DNA of 64,000 bases, taken from assembly GCF_963259705.1 (NCBI RefSeq), contig NC_081846.1:87370641-87434640 (forward strand), given 5' to 3'. Both the position numbers and the translations under genes were made by a program. The notes below the pieces were generated by a model that worked only from the letters and a program-made list of their open reading frames with translations, did not search any database and was not told the origin of the DNA. Below are positions 55,912 through 64,000 of the stretch, one piece after another (positions within the stretch are counted from its first letter, which is position 1; each line of letters begins with the position of its first letter). The stretch is from Myotis daubentonii (Eukaryota > Chordata > Mammalia > Chiroptera > Vespertilionidae).

Positions 55912-56489
55912 ATGTGTGCTATGCTCACTTAGAGCACTGAGACGCAATGACAGCTAGGTAGCAATGAGCACACTGAGCATACAGCCTTTAGAGTACAACC
56001 TATTCAATAAAATAAGAACCCACCGTCCATATTGATGCAAATAAGTGAATGCCTACACGAATAAATGGGGGGAGGGAACGGTATTCCTTCCAAAATAATG
56101 CAACTACTGAAGGTAGAACTGACAGAAACAGTCGCCATCTGCCAGCCTTCCCTGTGGCTGGAGCAGTGAGCAGCTCTGTGACTCAGAGGCCGGGAACTTA
56201 AGTGGACCTGAAGGTTGGTCAGTAAAAGTTTGATGAGGATCAGAATATCGGCATATCAGCCGATCTCCTCACAAAATGTTAATCAAATATGGAGGGAAAG
56301 GTGATGACTTGTTATGAAGAAACCCTGCAGACACCCGCCTGGCCAGATGGTAAGGTCAATATCGCTGGGGGTGGGTGGACCCAGCTAGGTGCCTCCCGGT
56401 GAGAGGTACTGAGCTCAGCATCCGCCCTGTGTTCCTGCCGTGAAGGGGGAGACGGAGGCCAGGTCTGGGCAGCATGAGGTCGAGATCAT
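55912..56489. other. Unassigned sequence
   Basis: No gene recognised; it may be the upstream part of the L1 relic that follows. Confidence 0.45.
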
Positions 56490-56935
56490 CCTAGGAAATG
56501 ACAGACCTGTAAGGCCAGGGAGACAGGGACTTGTTCTTGAAAGGAGACTGAGGGGACAGGGCAACCAACCACAATGAGTGATCTTGAATTGGATCCTGGG
56601 CCAAACAAGCAAAACAGACGTCCTGGGAGAGTTGACACAGTTTGAAGACCGTCTGTGGGTTGGCTGGGAGATTTGTGTCCATGTAATTTCCTGACTGGAG
56701 GAGTCACTGTAATGCAGGCGATGTCTGTATGTTGGGGGACCTACCCACTGGAACATTTAGAGCTTATGGAGAAAGACAGAGGAAGAAGAGAGAGATAACG
56801 CTGTGTCATTAAGTAGTGACAGGGGAGAGCCTGAATGTAGAGGATGAAAGAGTTCTTTGCATTATCCTTGCAAATTTTATGAAGATCTGAGACTTTCCAA
56901 ATTAAAAAACAAATTAGCGAAAAATTTAAATGAAA
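56490..56935 (+). mobile_element. Ancient L1M-type 3' UTR
   Basis: AATGAGTGATCTTGAATTGG, ATCCTGGGCCAAACAAG, TGTCCATGTAATTTCCTGAC, TATGTTGGGGGACCTACCCA, GAGAGAGATAACGC, AGAGTTCTTTGCATTATCC and TTGCAAATTTTATGAAGATC appear in the order of a common old L1 3' UTR. The same family is at 15481-15885. Confidence 0.65.
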
Positions 56936-57359
56936 TAAAATTAAATCAAAGAGCTGGAAGGATTCCCGTCCCGAAGACGCAGGCGAGGTCTGTGCAGGTG
57001 CCGGCTCACTCCTCGGGGCACTTGCTTAATAGGGAAAATGGGGGAGGGGGGGCTTGTGTCCGCATCCATCCCCGGCTGGCTCTCCCTGACCTCAGGTGCT
57101 GCTGGTGGCAGGGACCAGAGGCCCCACCTTCAGGCAGGGGGCAAGTTCCCTGGCTTGGATTAATCCCATCCTGCCCTTGGAGGTTCTGGATGGGTGTGAA
57201 TCTAACCCAAACCATGGAGTTGTTGCATCATGGCAAACGATAGCTCCCCAAAGGAAAACATGTGTGTTTTGGGGAAATAACCTAGACACTCAACCAATAA
57301 AAGTCCACACACAGCAACGTGCAGGGCAGATGCTCAAGAAGGTAAATTTTGTGCCGATG
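56936..57359. other. Unassigned sequence
   Basis: No gene recognised; probably older L1-related or unique sequence. Confidence 0.4.
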
Positions 57360-59105
57360 CAGAGGTGAGAAAACCTTTTTACCAAAAGAATTAAAATTAT
57401 TTTCTAGGAAAATATAAATTATTCAAGAGAATGAAAAAGTAAGCCAAAGTGGGGAAAACATTTGCAAAAGACATATCTGATAAAGGACTGTTAACCAAAA
57501 TATACAAAGAACTCTTAAAGCGCAGCAATAAGAAAATGAGCTACTCAACTAAAAAGTGGGCCAAAGACTCATCAAAAAGGTCGTCAAAGAAGACGCACAG
57601 GTGGCAAGTCAGTATATGGGAGATGCTCCCCATCGTATGTCCTCAGGGAAATGCAAAGGAAAACAGCATGAGTCCCACTGCACACCTGTCAGAAGGGCCG
57701 CCACCCCGAACGCTGACCACACCGGGTGCTGGCGAGGCTGTGGAGCAACAGGACTCCAGTCATTGCCGGGGAACGCACCATGGCACAGCCACTTTGAGAG
57801 ACAGTTTGGTGATTTCTTAGAAACAAAACCCACTTTTACTATGTGATCCAGCAGCCACACTCCTCAGTTTAATCAAATGAGTGGGAAACGCAAAGCCTAC
57901 ACATGGATGTTCACAGCAGCTTCCTTCGTCATCGCCACAGCCGGAAGCACCAAGGTGTCCTCAGTAGGGGATGGATAGATAGACTGCGGCCCATCCAGAC
58001 AACGGCAGGTTAGTCAGGACTGAAAAGAAATGAGATACCAAGACCGGGAAAGCTGGAGGAAGTTTAAAAGCACATGACTACATGAAAGAAGCTAATCTAA
58101 AAAGGCTGTATGATTTCAATAATATGAGAGTCTGGAAAAGGCAAAACTATGGAGACAGTGAAAAGATCAGAAGTTTCCAGAGGTTAGAGGGGGAAGGAAC
58201 GAGTAGGCAGAGCACAGAGGGCTGCTTGGGAAGTGAAACTGCTCTGTATGACTGCAGTGTGGATGCAGGTCATTGGTCAAAACCCACACAGCAAGCATGT
58301 CAAACTCACAGCCCGCGGGCCGCATAGAGCCCACAATGAATATTTTTGCGGCCCAGCCAATATAACGGTATGTAAGAAACGTTTTAATAAAAATTTCCTA
58401 ACTTAATGTTTACAGTATCCTGTTATACATAATTATTAATAATGAACTACAACGTTTGCTAATGACTGATTACTATAATCATGGCGCCTTACACGCAGGC
58501 GCACCATTTATCTCCACTAATACCAGCAGCGAATATTTTAGCAGCCGATGGCCACGTCATTAGTCTTGGACTGACTTGCTTGGTGTGCGCAACAGGAAAT
58601 ATTTCGCTTTCAGAGAACAAGAAAAATACGTTTATTTGCATTACGTTTATTAATTTGTGAAGTTATTCAGTGTCTGGTAAGTTAATGTTCAAGAAAAAAA
58701 TATTAATTTTTATTAAATTTTTCTATTATTTTATGTTAATGATTACTCATTTATTTCAGCCCTTTGTATTCAGCATGTCTCTATCTAAATAAACCTATGT
58801 TTTTATGAAAATTGAAGCTTTTGCTTTATTGAGGCCAACATAAACTTAAACCTTATTTATTTGGCCTTTGCGTTTGACATGCTTGCCATAGAGCGTGCCA
58901 CACCAAGAGGGACTCTCATGTAAACTGTGGCATTGGGGTGATAGAGACAAGACAATGTAGGCTCATTGATTGTGACAAGTGTACCCCTGTGGCACTGGGT
59001 GCTGCTAGAGGGGGAGGTTGTGCATGTGTATGGGAGGTATATATAGGGCATCTGTACTTTCTGTTCAATTTTGCTGGGAACCTAAAACTTCTCTAAAAAA
59101 CAAAG
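57360..59105 (+). mobile_element. Ancient L1 ORF2 end plus 3' UTR, interrupted
   Basis: 57449-57600 carries degenerate L1 ORF2 text (GGGGAAAACATTTGCAAAAG, GATAAAGGACTGTTAACC, AAAATATACAAAGAACTC, AAGTGGGCCAAAGACTC). 57650-57960 contains CACACCTGTCAGAAGGGC and TGTTCACAGCAGCTTCC. The 3' UTR runs to 58291 and resumes at 58886 after a hAT element, ending with TACTTTCTGTTCAATTTTGC and AAAAAACAAAGTCTATTAA. The reading frames are destroyed by stops and indels. Confidence 0.8.
58292..58885. mobile_element. Non-autonomous hAT inserted in L1 3' UTR
   Basis: A 594-bp element with 14-bp perfect terminal inverted repeats CAAGCATGTCAAAC. Flanking 8-mers are CCACACAG (58284-58291) and CCATAGAG (58886-58893), six of eight matching. 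The L1 consensus phrase at this point ('aaaacccatagaac') agrees with the right copy, so the left copy has mutated. The left sub-terminal part is GC-rich (CAGCCCGCGGGCCGC) and the interior strongly AT-rich. No transposase fragment was recognised. Confidence 0.82.
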
Positions 59106-60075
59106 TCTATTAACATATATAAAACTAAAGGCAATTAAAAAGACAGTCAAAGATCTATCCTCAAAAGAAAGCAGGCTCCAGCAATCCTATAGGAAACTTT
59201 ACCAAATTTTCAAGGACGATACAATTGCTGTGCAATATAAGCTGTTTCACAACTTAGCAAAAGTAAAGGTCTTCCTGCCTCTTTTCATAACCCTGACATG
59301 CATTTATCTTGTTGTTGTTGTTGTTGCTTTTAATTCTCACCTGAGGATATTTTTTCCTTTGCTTTTCAGAGACACTGAAAGGGAGAGATGGGTAAAGAGA
59401 ATGAGAGAGAGAAACATCGGTGTGACAGACATTGACTGTTGCCTCGCACACGCACCCCAACCAAGGGCAGAAAGCAAATGCACAACCCAGTAGGTGCCTT
59501 TGACCAGGAATGGAACCCATGACCCTTCAGTGCATGAGGCCAATGCTCTAATCACTGAGTCACACTGGCCAGTGCAGACATCCATATATCTTAAATTATA
59601 TATTAACACAGTGAATGAACTAATGAATTTAAAGAAAAAATGCATCATGACCAATAGAATTTTTCTCAGAAATGCAAGGGATGTGCAAGATTGCTGTAAA
59701 GGAAACTTGAAAGTAGACTAAAGGATGTGAAGGTCCTCAATAAATGGAGAGTCATTAAATGTTCTAGGATAGAGGCTCAATTGTGTAGAGATGTGGTTTC
59801 TTCCCAAATCAGTCTATAGATGTGATTCCAATCAAAACACCGACAGGATTTTTAGGGAAGTTTGAAAAGATTAGTCTTTTAAAGTTCATCTGAATTAGAA
59901 GTGCATGAGGATAGCAGAGTCAATTTTAAAAAGAGTAATAATCAGGAGGTATATGAACTACCACTTAGCAAACATATTTTAAAGTTAAGTAACCAAAATA
60001 CTAAGGTATTGGTGCATGCCAAGACTGACCAGCAGACCCTGAGCAATAGATGAATGGATTACTCTGACACATATT
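59106..60075 (+). mobile_element. Degenerate L1 ORF2 internal fragment
   Basis: GGAAACTTTACCAAATTTTC, AAGGTCTTCCTGCCT, TCAATAAATGGAGAGTCATT, CAAATCAGTCTATAGATGTG and ATTCCAATCAAAACACCGAC follow L1 ORF2 reverse-transcriptase and downstream text ('ctaaataaatgg...', 'caatccctatcaaaattcc'). Frames are broken throughout. A SINE interrupts it at 59311-59577. Confidence 0.65.
59311..59577 (-). mobile_element. Old Ves-like tRNA SINE
   Basis: Minus-strand SINE: GTT-rich tail, TTTTCAGAGACACTGAAAGG, AGAGAATGAGAGAGAGAAAC and a head with GGAATGGAACCCATGACCC, TGAGTCACACTGGCC. Diverged target duplication ACATGCATTTATCTT (59296-59310) and ACATCCATATATCTT (59578-59592), 13 of 15 matching. The divergence indicates an old insertion. 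Confidence 0.82.
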
Positions 60076-60345
60076 TCTGTGAAAGAGAAGGCTAAGGGGC
60101 TGCTTGGCAGGAGGCACCAAACAGCCCTGTTCGCCTGCCTCCTCAGGCATTTATTGTAACAACAGCTTGAACTAAAATTAATGTCTAGATATAATTAGCA
60201 GGGTAAGCATCCTTGAGAAAGCACATGCTTCTACAAGATGTGTCTAAAGACTAAACATAGAGATTCCAGTAAAACATCCAGGGGCTCAGGCTTATTTGGA
60301 AAAGTCAAGGCAGGGGCTGCTGCCTTTGGCAAGGCCCCCCTAGAG
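60076..60345. other. Unassigned sequence flanking SPIN
   Basis: No gene recognised. It includes the left target-duplication copy at 60338-60345. Confidence 0.5.
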
Positions 60346-60566
60346 CAGTGGTTCTCAACCTTCCTAATGCCGCAACCCTTTAATACAGTTCCTAATGTTG
60401 TGGTGAGCCCCAATTTCAGTTACAAATTGAACATAATTAAAGCATAGTGATTAATCACAAAAACAATATATAGTTATATATGTGTTTTCCAATGGTCTTA
60501 GGCTAGCCCTGTGAAAGGGTTGTTCGACCCCCAAAGGGGTCACGACCCACAGGTTGAGAACCACTG
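60346..60566. mobile_element. SPIN (Space Invaders) non-autonomous hAT
   Basis: A 221-bp element whose ends CAGTGGTTCTCAACCTTCCT and GGTTGAGAACCACTG match the SPIN hAT family. Internal AATGCCGCAACCCTTTAATA, CAAATTGAACATAATTAAAG and TCGACCCCCAAAGGGGTCA blocks agree as well. The perfect 8-bp target duplication CCCTAGAG lies at 60338-60345 and 60567-60574. No transposase is present, so it was mobilised in trans. SPIN elements are known for horizontal transfer among tetrapods including vesper bats. Confidence 0.95.
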
Positions 60567-62161
60567 CCCTAGAGGCCCCCCAGCCTTTCAGAGATTCCTC
60601 CTTACAGACTTTCCAACCAAGTCCTGTGCTTCCCCACAGGTGCACAGACAGATAAATCACTCAACAAAATAGAAAAAAAAGCACAGAAATGAACCTGATG
60701 AGTTAAATATTGATTCGTCCAACACAGGTTTATTAAATACCTATTCTATGCCAGCACTGTTCTCCATGCAGGCAACGTCCCTGTCCTTTGGAACCCAGGG
60801 TCTAGTGGGGGAAGAGGAACAATGAGTGAATGAGTGAGCACTTCCTCAAACACACATGGTGATGGGCACAGCTCAGACCAGGAGAGCACAGGGAGATGGT
60901 GAGGAGTGGTCAAATTCTAGGTGTATTTTGAAGGTGGACCAGCAGGATTTGCTCATTGATGTTCATGTATGGCATGTGGGAGAGAGGAATCAAGAATGAG
61001 GCCAAAGGTTAGCGCTCAGACCCTAATGGAGTGCTCATGTACTAAGACGGGGGAGATTTGGGGAGGGGAAGGAGGCCCTTTGCTGGAGATGCTCACCAGA
61101 CATCCAAGGGGTATGCCCCATAAGTAGCTGGGAACACGGGTGTAGAATTAGGTAAAAACATTGGGCTGGAGATATTAATTTGGCTGTCAGTCAGCATGTA
61201 AGTAGTATTGAAACCCAGTGACTGGAGGAACCTTGAGGGGGTCTAGACAGACTACAAGACAGAGCCCTGGGCCCTCCAATCCCAGGCAGTCGGGAAGGAG
61301 AGGGGTAATGAGTGAAGGAGACTGGGGAGGAGTAGCCAGTAAAAGGAGGAAACCAGGAGCGTGAGGTGTCCTGGAGTGAGAGGAGGTATCTCAAGGAGGG
61401 GGGTGGTCCACTTGGTCAAGTACGGAGTCCATGACCCAGGGAGGTGGCATAGTGTTGTGGTCTACACACCACCTTGCTGGAGAGCCACCTTAGCAACTGA
61501 GGGCCAAGAAAGGGAGGAGCAGCCATGGCGGGAGGTGAGTTTGTACACCACATCCTACCTCTTTTACTAAACAAAAAGGAGCTGTGAAGCAAATGTAGTT
61601 ACAATTGTATGTACTTAGTATTTATTCTAGGTACTGAACTCATGAGAGTTTGTTGTATTATTTCCTTGATTTTTCTATACGTTTAAAATGTTCCATAATA
61701 AAAAGAAAAAGCATTTATAAGTAAGGATTTATAATTGATGTGCATAAAATATTTTTAGAATGATGCCCAAGAAACTGGTAAGATGGTTGTCACTGGTAGG
61801 GCCACGTAAGTACGACATATCTGGGCCCTAGGCATTTGGGCCTCTAAAAATATTTAAAATTATATTGTGTTTTATAATTGCCTTAGTAAAGAGACAAATA
61901 GGAGCCAGGCTGGACTACTGATTATATGTTCATTATTACTGCGCACATTTTTTCTTCATTCTAAAGAAATTAGAATGAGAGACTTAGAGGAGGCCCCGCG
62001 GGTTGTGAGGCCATCTGTGCTGGGCCATGTGCCCAGTGGAGCTATCACCTGGGCTCCGGGCAGGGACCGGAGTCAGGGGTCGGGGGAGACCTCCTTTTTC
62101 CTCTATACCTTTTTATTTATTTGAACCTTTAAAATCATGTACATTTATCCTTTTTGAAAAA
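60567..62161. other. Unassigned sequence with old LINE scraps
   Basis: 60715-60830 (TTTATTAAATACCTATTCTA, GCCAGCACTGTTCTCC, GAACCCAGGGTCTAGTGGGG) fits an L2-like old repeat. 61600-61705 (TTGTTGTATTATTTCCTTGA, AAAATGTTCCATAATAAAAA) looks like an old L1 3' end. No gene recognised. Confidence 0.5.
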
Positions 62162-62175
62162 GGAGGCAAGGAACC

Positions 62176-62186
62176 AAGATGGCGGC
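62176..62186 (+). promoter_or_regulatory. YY1-like site at the L1 5' end
   Basis: AAGATGGCGGC matches the YY1 consensus (AAGATGGCNGC) and lies within the first 25 bp of the element. This is the position at which YY1 positions transcription initiation in human L1. It suggests that this copy retains its internal promoter. Confidence 0.65.
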
Positions 62187-62866
62187 ATAGGTTAACGCCG
62201 GAGTTTGCTGCTTTGAACAACTACTTCAAAAGTGAAACCAAAAAACGGAAGGGACATCACCCAGAACCACAGGATCGCTGGCTGAGTGGAAGTCCTACAA
62301 CTAGGAGGAAAGAGAAACGCACACGGACACTCAGAGGAGGCGCAGTGGTGAAGTCAAATTCTGAGGTGCGGAGTGCGCGGAGTGGGCTGGCGGCCGAGGG
62401 TGCGTTTGGCGTTTTCAATCGGGAGGGAGTCGCAGACTCTGAGCTCCAGATCCGGGCGAGTCTTTAGGGACCCAGACTCAAACAGGAGAAGCGGGACTGT
62501 CTGGCTTCGGTCAGAGCTAGTGCAGCTTTCTCTCCCAGCTTTGCAGCGGGTGCTGGGACTCAGAGAGGCAGAGCCCCTGGGGACAGGACTGAGAGCTGCC
62601 ATAACTGCTCTCTCCGGCCCACCCTGTTGATCCTGTACGACCCGCCCCGCCCAAGCCCTGCACAGAGGCATTTGCTGGATAGCCTCAGGCAAAGGCTAGA
62701 TAGCACCTCCCTAGAGGACAGAAGTTCTCTCACTGCTGACACAGCTGATTCTCAGCCACTTGGCCTGGAGGTCAAACCCTCCCTGGAATTAGCCACAACA
62801 ATCAAGATTTAACTATAAGACTGCGAACAAAGACCACTAGGGGGTGCACCAAGGAAGCATAACAAA

Positions 62867-63715
62867 ATGCGGAGACAAAGAAACAGGACAAAATTGTCAA
62901 TGGAAGATATAGAGTTCAGAACCACACTTTTAAGGTCTCTCAAGAACTGTTTAGAAGCTGCCGATAAACTTAATGAGATCTACACGAAAACTAATAAGAC
63001 CCTCGATCTTATATTGGGGAACCAACTAGAAATTAAGCACACACAGACTGAAATAACGAATATTATACAGATGCCCGACAGCAGACCAGAGGAGCACAAG
63101 AATCAAGTCAATGATTTGAAATGCGAGGAAGCAAAAAACATCCAACCGGAAAAGCAAAATGAAAAAAGAATCCAAAAATGCGAGGATAGTGTAAGGAGCC
63201 TCTGGGACAGCTTCAAGCGTACCAACATCAGAATTATAGGGGTGCCAGAAGATGAGAGAGAGCAAGATATTGAAAACCTATTTGAAGAAATAATGACAGA
63301 AAACTTCCCCCACCTGGTGAAAGAAATGGACTTACAGGTCCAAGAAGCGCGGAGAACCCCAAACAAAAGGAATCCAAAGAGGACCACACCAAGACACATC
63401 ATAATTAAAATGCCAAGAGCAAAAGATAAAGAGAGAATCTTAAAAACAGCAAGAGAAAGAAACTCAGTTACCTACAAGGGAATACCCATACGACTGTCAG
63501 CTGATTTCTCAACAGAAACTTTGCAGGCCAGAAGGGAGTGGCAAGAAATATTCAAAGTGATGAATACCAAGAACCTACAACCAAGATTACTTTATCCAGC
63601 AAAGCTATCATTCAGAATTGAAGGTCAGATAAAGAGCTTCACAGATAAGGAAAAGCTAAAGGAGTTCATCACCACCAAACCAGGATTATATGAAATGCTG
63701 AAAGGTTTCCTTTAA
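62867..63715 (+). CDS. LINE-1-type ORF1 protein (RNA-binding chaperone), intact
   Basis: A 282-residue L1 ORF1p homologue that would bind L1 RNA as a coiled-coil trimer and act as a nucleic-acid chaperone in cytoplasmic RNPs. Residues about 20-115 form a Lys/Glu/Leu-rich coiled-coil region, shorter than in human ORF1p (338 aa). Residues 119-205 are the RRM, with TNIRIIGVPEDE (119-130), ENFPHL (145-150) and TPRHIIIKM (174-182). Residues 206-275 are the C-terminal domain, with SADFSTETLQARREW (211-225) and YPAKLSF (243-249). The ATG at 62867 is the first start giving the basic N-terminus MRRQRNRTKL, with AAAATGC context. There are no internal stops. The TAA at 63713 is followed by 28 more in-frame Glu/Lys-rich codons before TGA, so the stop may be derived. 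No ORF2 follows, so mobility would need ORF2p in trans. Expression is unknown. Confidence 0.9.
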   Translation: MRRQRNRTKLSMEDIEFRTTLLRSLKNCLEAADKLNEIYTKTNKTLDLILGNQLEIKHTQTEITNIIQMPDSRPEEHKNQVNDLKCEEAKNIQPEKQNEKRIQKCEDSVRSLWDSFKRTNIRIIGVPEDEREQDIENLFEEIMTENFPHLVKEMDLQVQEARRTPNKRNPKRTTPRHIIIKMPRAKDKERILKTARERNSVTYKGIPIRLSADFSTETLQARREWQEIFKVMNTKNLQPRLLYPAKLSFRIEGQIKSFTDKEKLKEFITTKPGLYEMLKGFL

Positions 63716-64000
63716 GAAGAGGAAGAGGAAGAAAAAGGTAAAGATACAAATTATGAACAACAAATATGCATCTATCAACAAGTGAATCTAAGAATCAAGT
63801 GAATAAATAATCTGATGAACAGAATGAACTGTTGATTATAATAGAATCAGGGACATAGAAAGGGAATGGACTGACTATTCTTGGGGGGGAAAGGGGTGTG
63901 GGAGATTTGGGAAGAGACTGGACAAAAATCGTGCACCTATGGATGAGGACAGTGGGTGGGGAGTGAGGGCGGAGGGTGGGGCGGGAACTGGGAGGAGGGG
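63716..64000 (+). other. HAL1/L1 3' UTR, truncated by window end
   Basis: It starts with a purine-rich GAAGAGGAAGAGGAAG stretch, continues with CTATTCTTGGGGGGGAAAG and ends in a G-rich tract from about 63881, the typical L1 3' UTR polypurine feature. There is no long open frame and no ORF2 motif. Confidence 0.7.

Larger units (their letters stand above)
62162..64000 (+). mobile_element. HAL1-like (ORF2-less LINE-1) element, cut at window end
   Basis: The 5' end is intact: GAGGCAAGGAACCAAGATGG, followed by a GC-rich 5' UTR of about 700 bp. ORF1 (62867-63715) follows, and then directly a 3' UTR-like segment ending in a G-rich tract (GGGGAGTGAGGGCGGAGGG). No ORF2 start or endonuclease domain is seen in the 285 bp after ORF1, where a standard L1 would begin ORF2 within about 100 bp. 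This is the architecture of half-L1 (HAL1) elements known in several mammals. The poly(A) tail and target duplication lie beyond the window, so completeness cannot be shown. Confidence 0.75.

Noticed and set aside
62354..62692. Antisense frame in the L1 5' UTR, considered as an ORF0-like gene
   Set aside because: ORF0 is a primate L1 feature. This frame has no recognisable similarity and the 5' UTR is GC-rich, so an open frame is not informative.

Overview
This is a mammalian nuclear genomic window, almost certainly from a vesper bat (Vespertilionidae, for example the Myotis/Pipistrellus/Eptesicus group). The evidence is the repeat fauna. It includes tRNA-derived Ves SINEs, two HeliBat-type Helitrons with the diagnostic TCCTATATA 5' end, several hAT DNA transposons including a SPIN copy, and bat-type L1/HAL1. 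Ancient pan-mammalian MIR, L1M and MaLR-like relics lie beneath these. Family names are recalled from knowledge of the families, not from a search.

I could not recognise a single host protein-coding exon, rRNA or tRNA. Most long open frames are by-products of GC-rich sequence or of tandem repeats without stop codons. The only convincing CDS is a LINE-1-type ORF1 (62867-63715) at the right edge.

Layout. 1-7 kb: GC-rich unique sequence, a G-rich minisatellite (2127-2475) and a reversed ancient LTR (6048-6452). 7.0-7.5 kb: a Helitron inside an older palindromic repeat. 8-9.5 kb: single-copy sequence with forkhead-like motifs. 10.0-10.3 kb: a 48-bp minisatellite apparently grown from a MIR. 12.5-12.9 kb: a Ves SINE inside another Ves SINE. 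13.7-16.1 kb: L1 relics ending in a (GA)n tract. 18.9-21 kb: MaLR-like LTR relics. 25.8-26.4 kb: a three-layer stack (young Ves in older SINE in MIR). 31.8-32.2 kb: a reverse-strand Helitron. 41.4-41.9 kb: an internally deleted hAT that keeps the C-terminal coding end of its transposase. 45-53 kb: minisatellites, a Ves-like SINE and a reverse-strand ERV2-type solo LTR. 54.6-55.9 kb: a gammaretrovirus-like solo LTR and a degraded bat hAT. 56.5-60.6 kb: L1 relics interrupted by a hAT and a SINE, then SPIN. 62.2-64 kb: the 5' end, ORF1 and 3' UTR of a HAL1-like (ORF2-less L1) element, cut by the window edge.

AT-rich patches at 1600-1870, 14240-14590, 25195-25500, 28480-28830, 35490-35770 and 38195-38300 carry TAAT/ATTA homeodomain-type motifs. 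They look like conserved noncoding elements of an intron or gene desert near a developmental gene; the gene cannot be named from here. The most interesting observations are CTCF-like core motifs carried by both Helitrons and both strands of the nested Ves SINE pair, the HAL1 element, and the young hAT insertions with perfect 8-bp target duplications.
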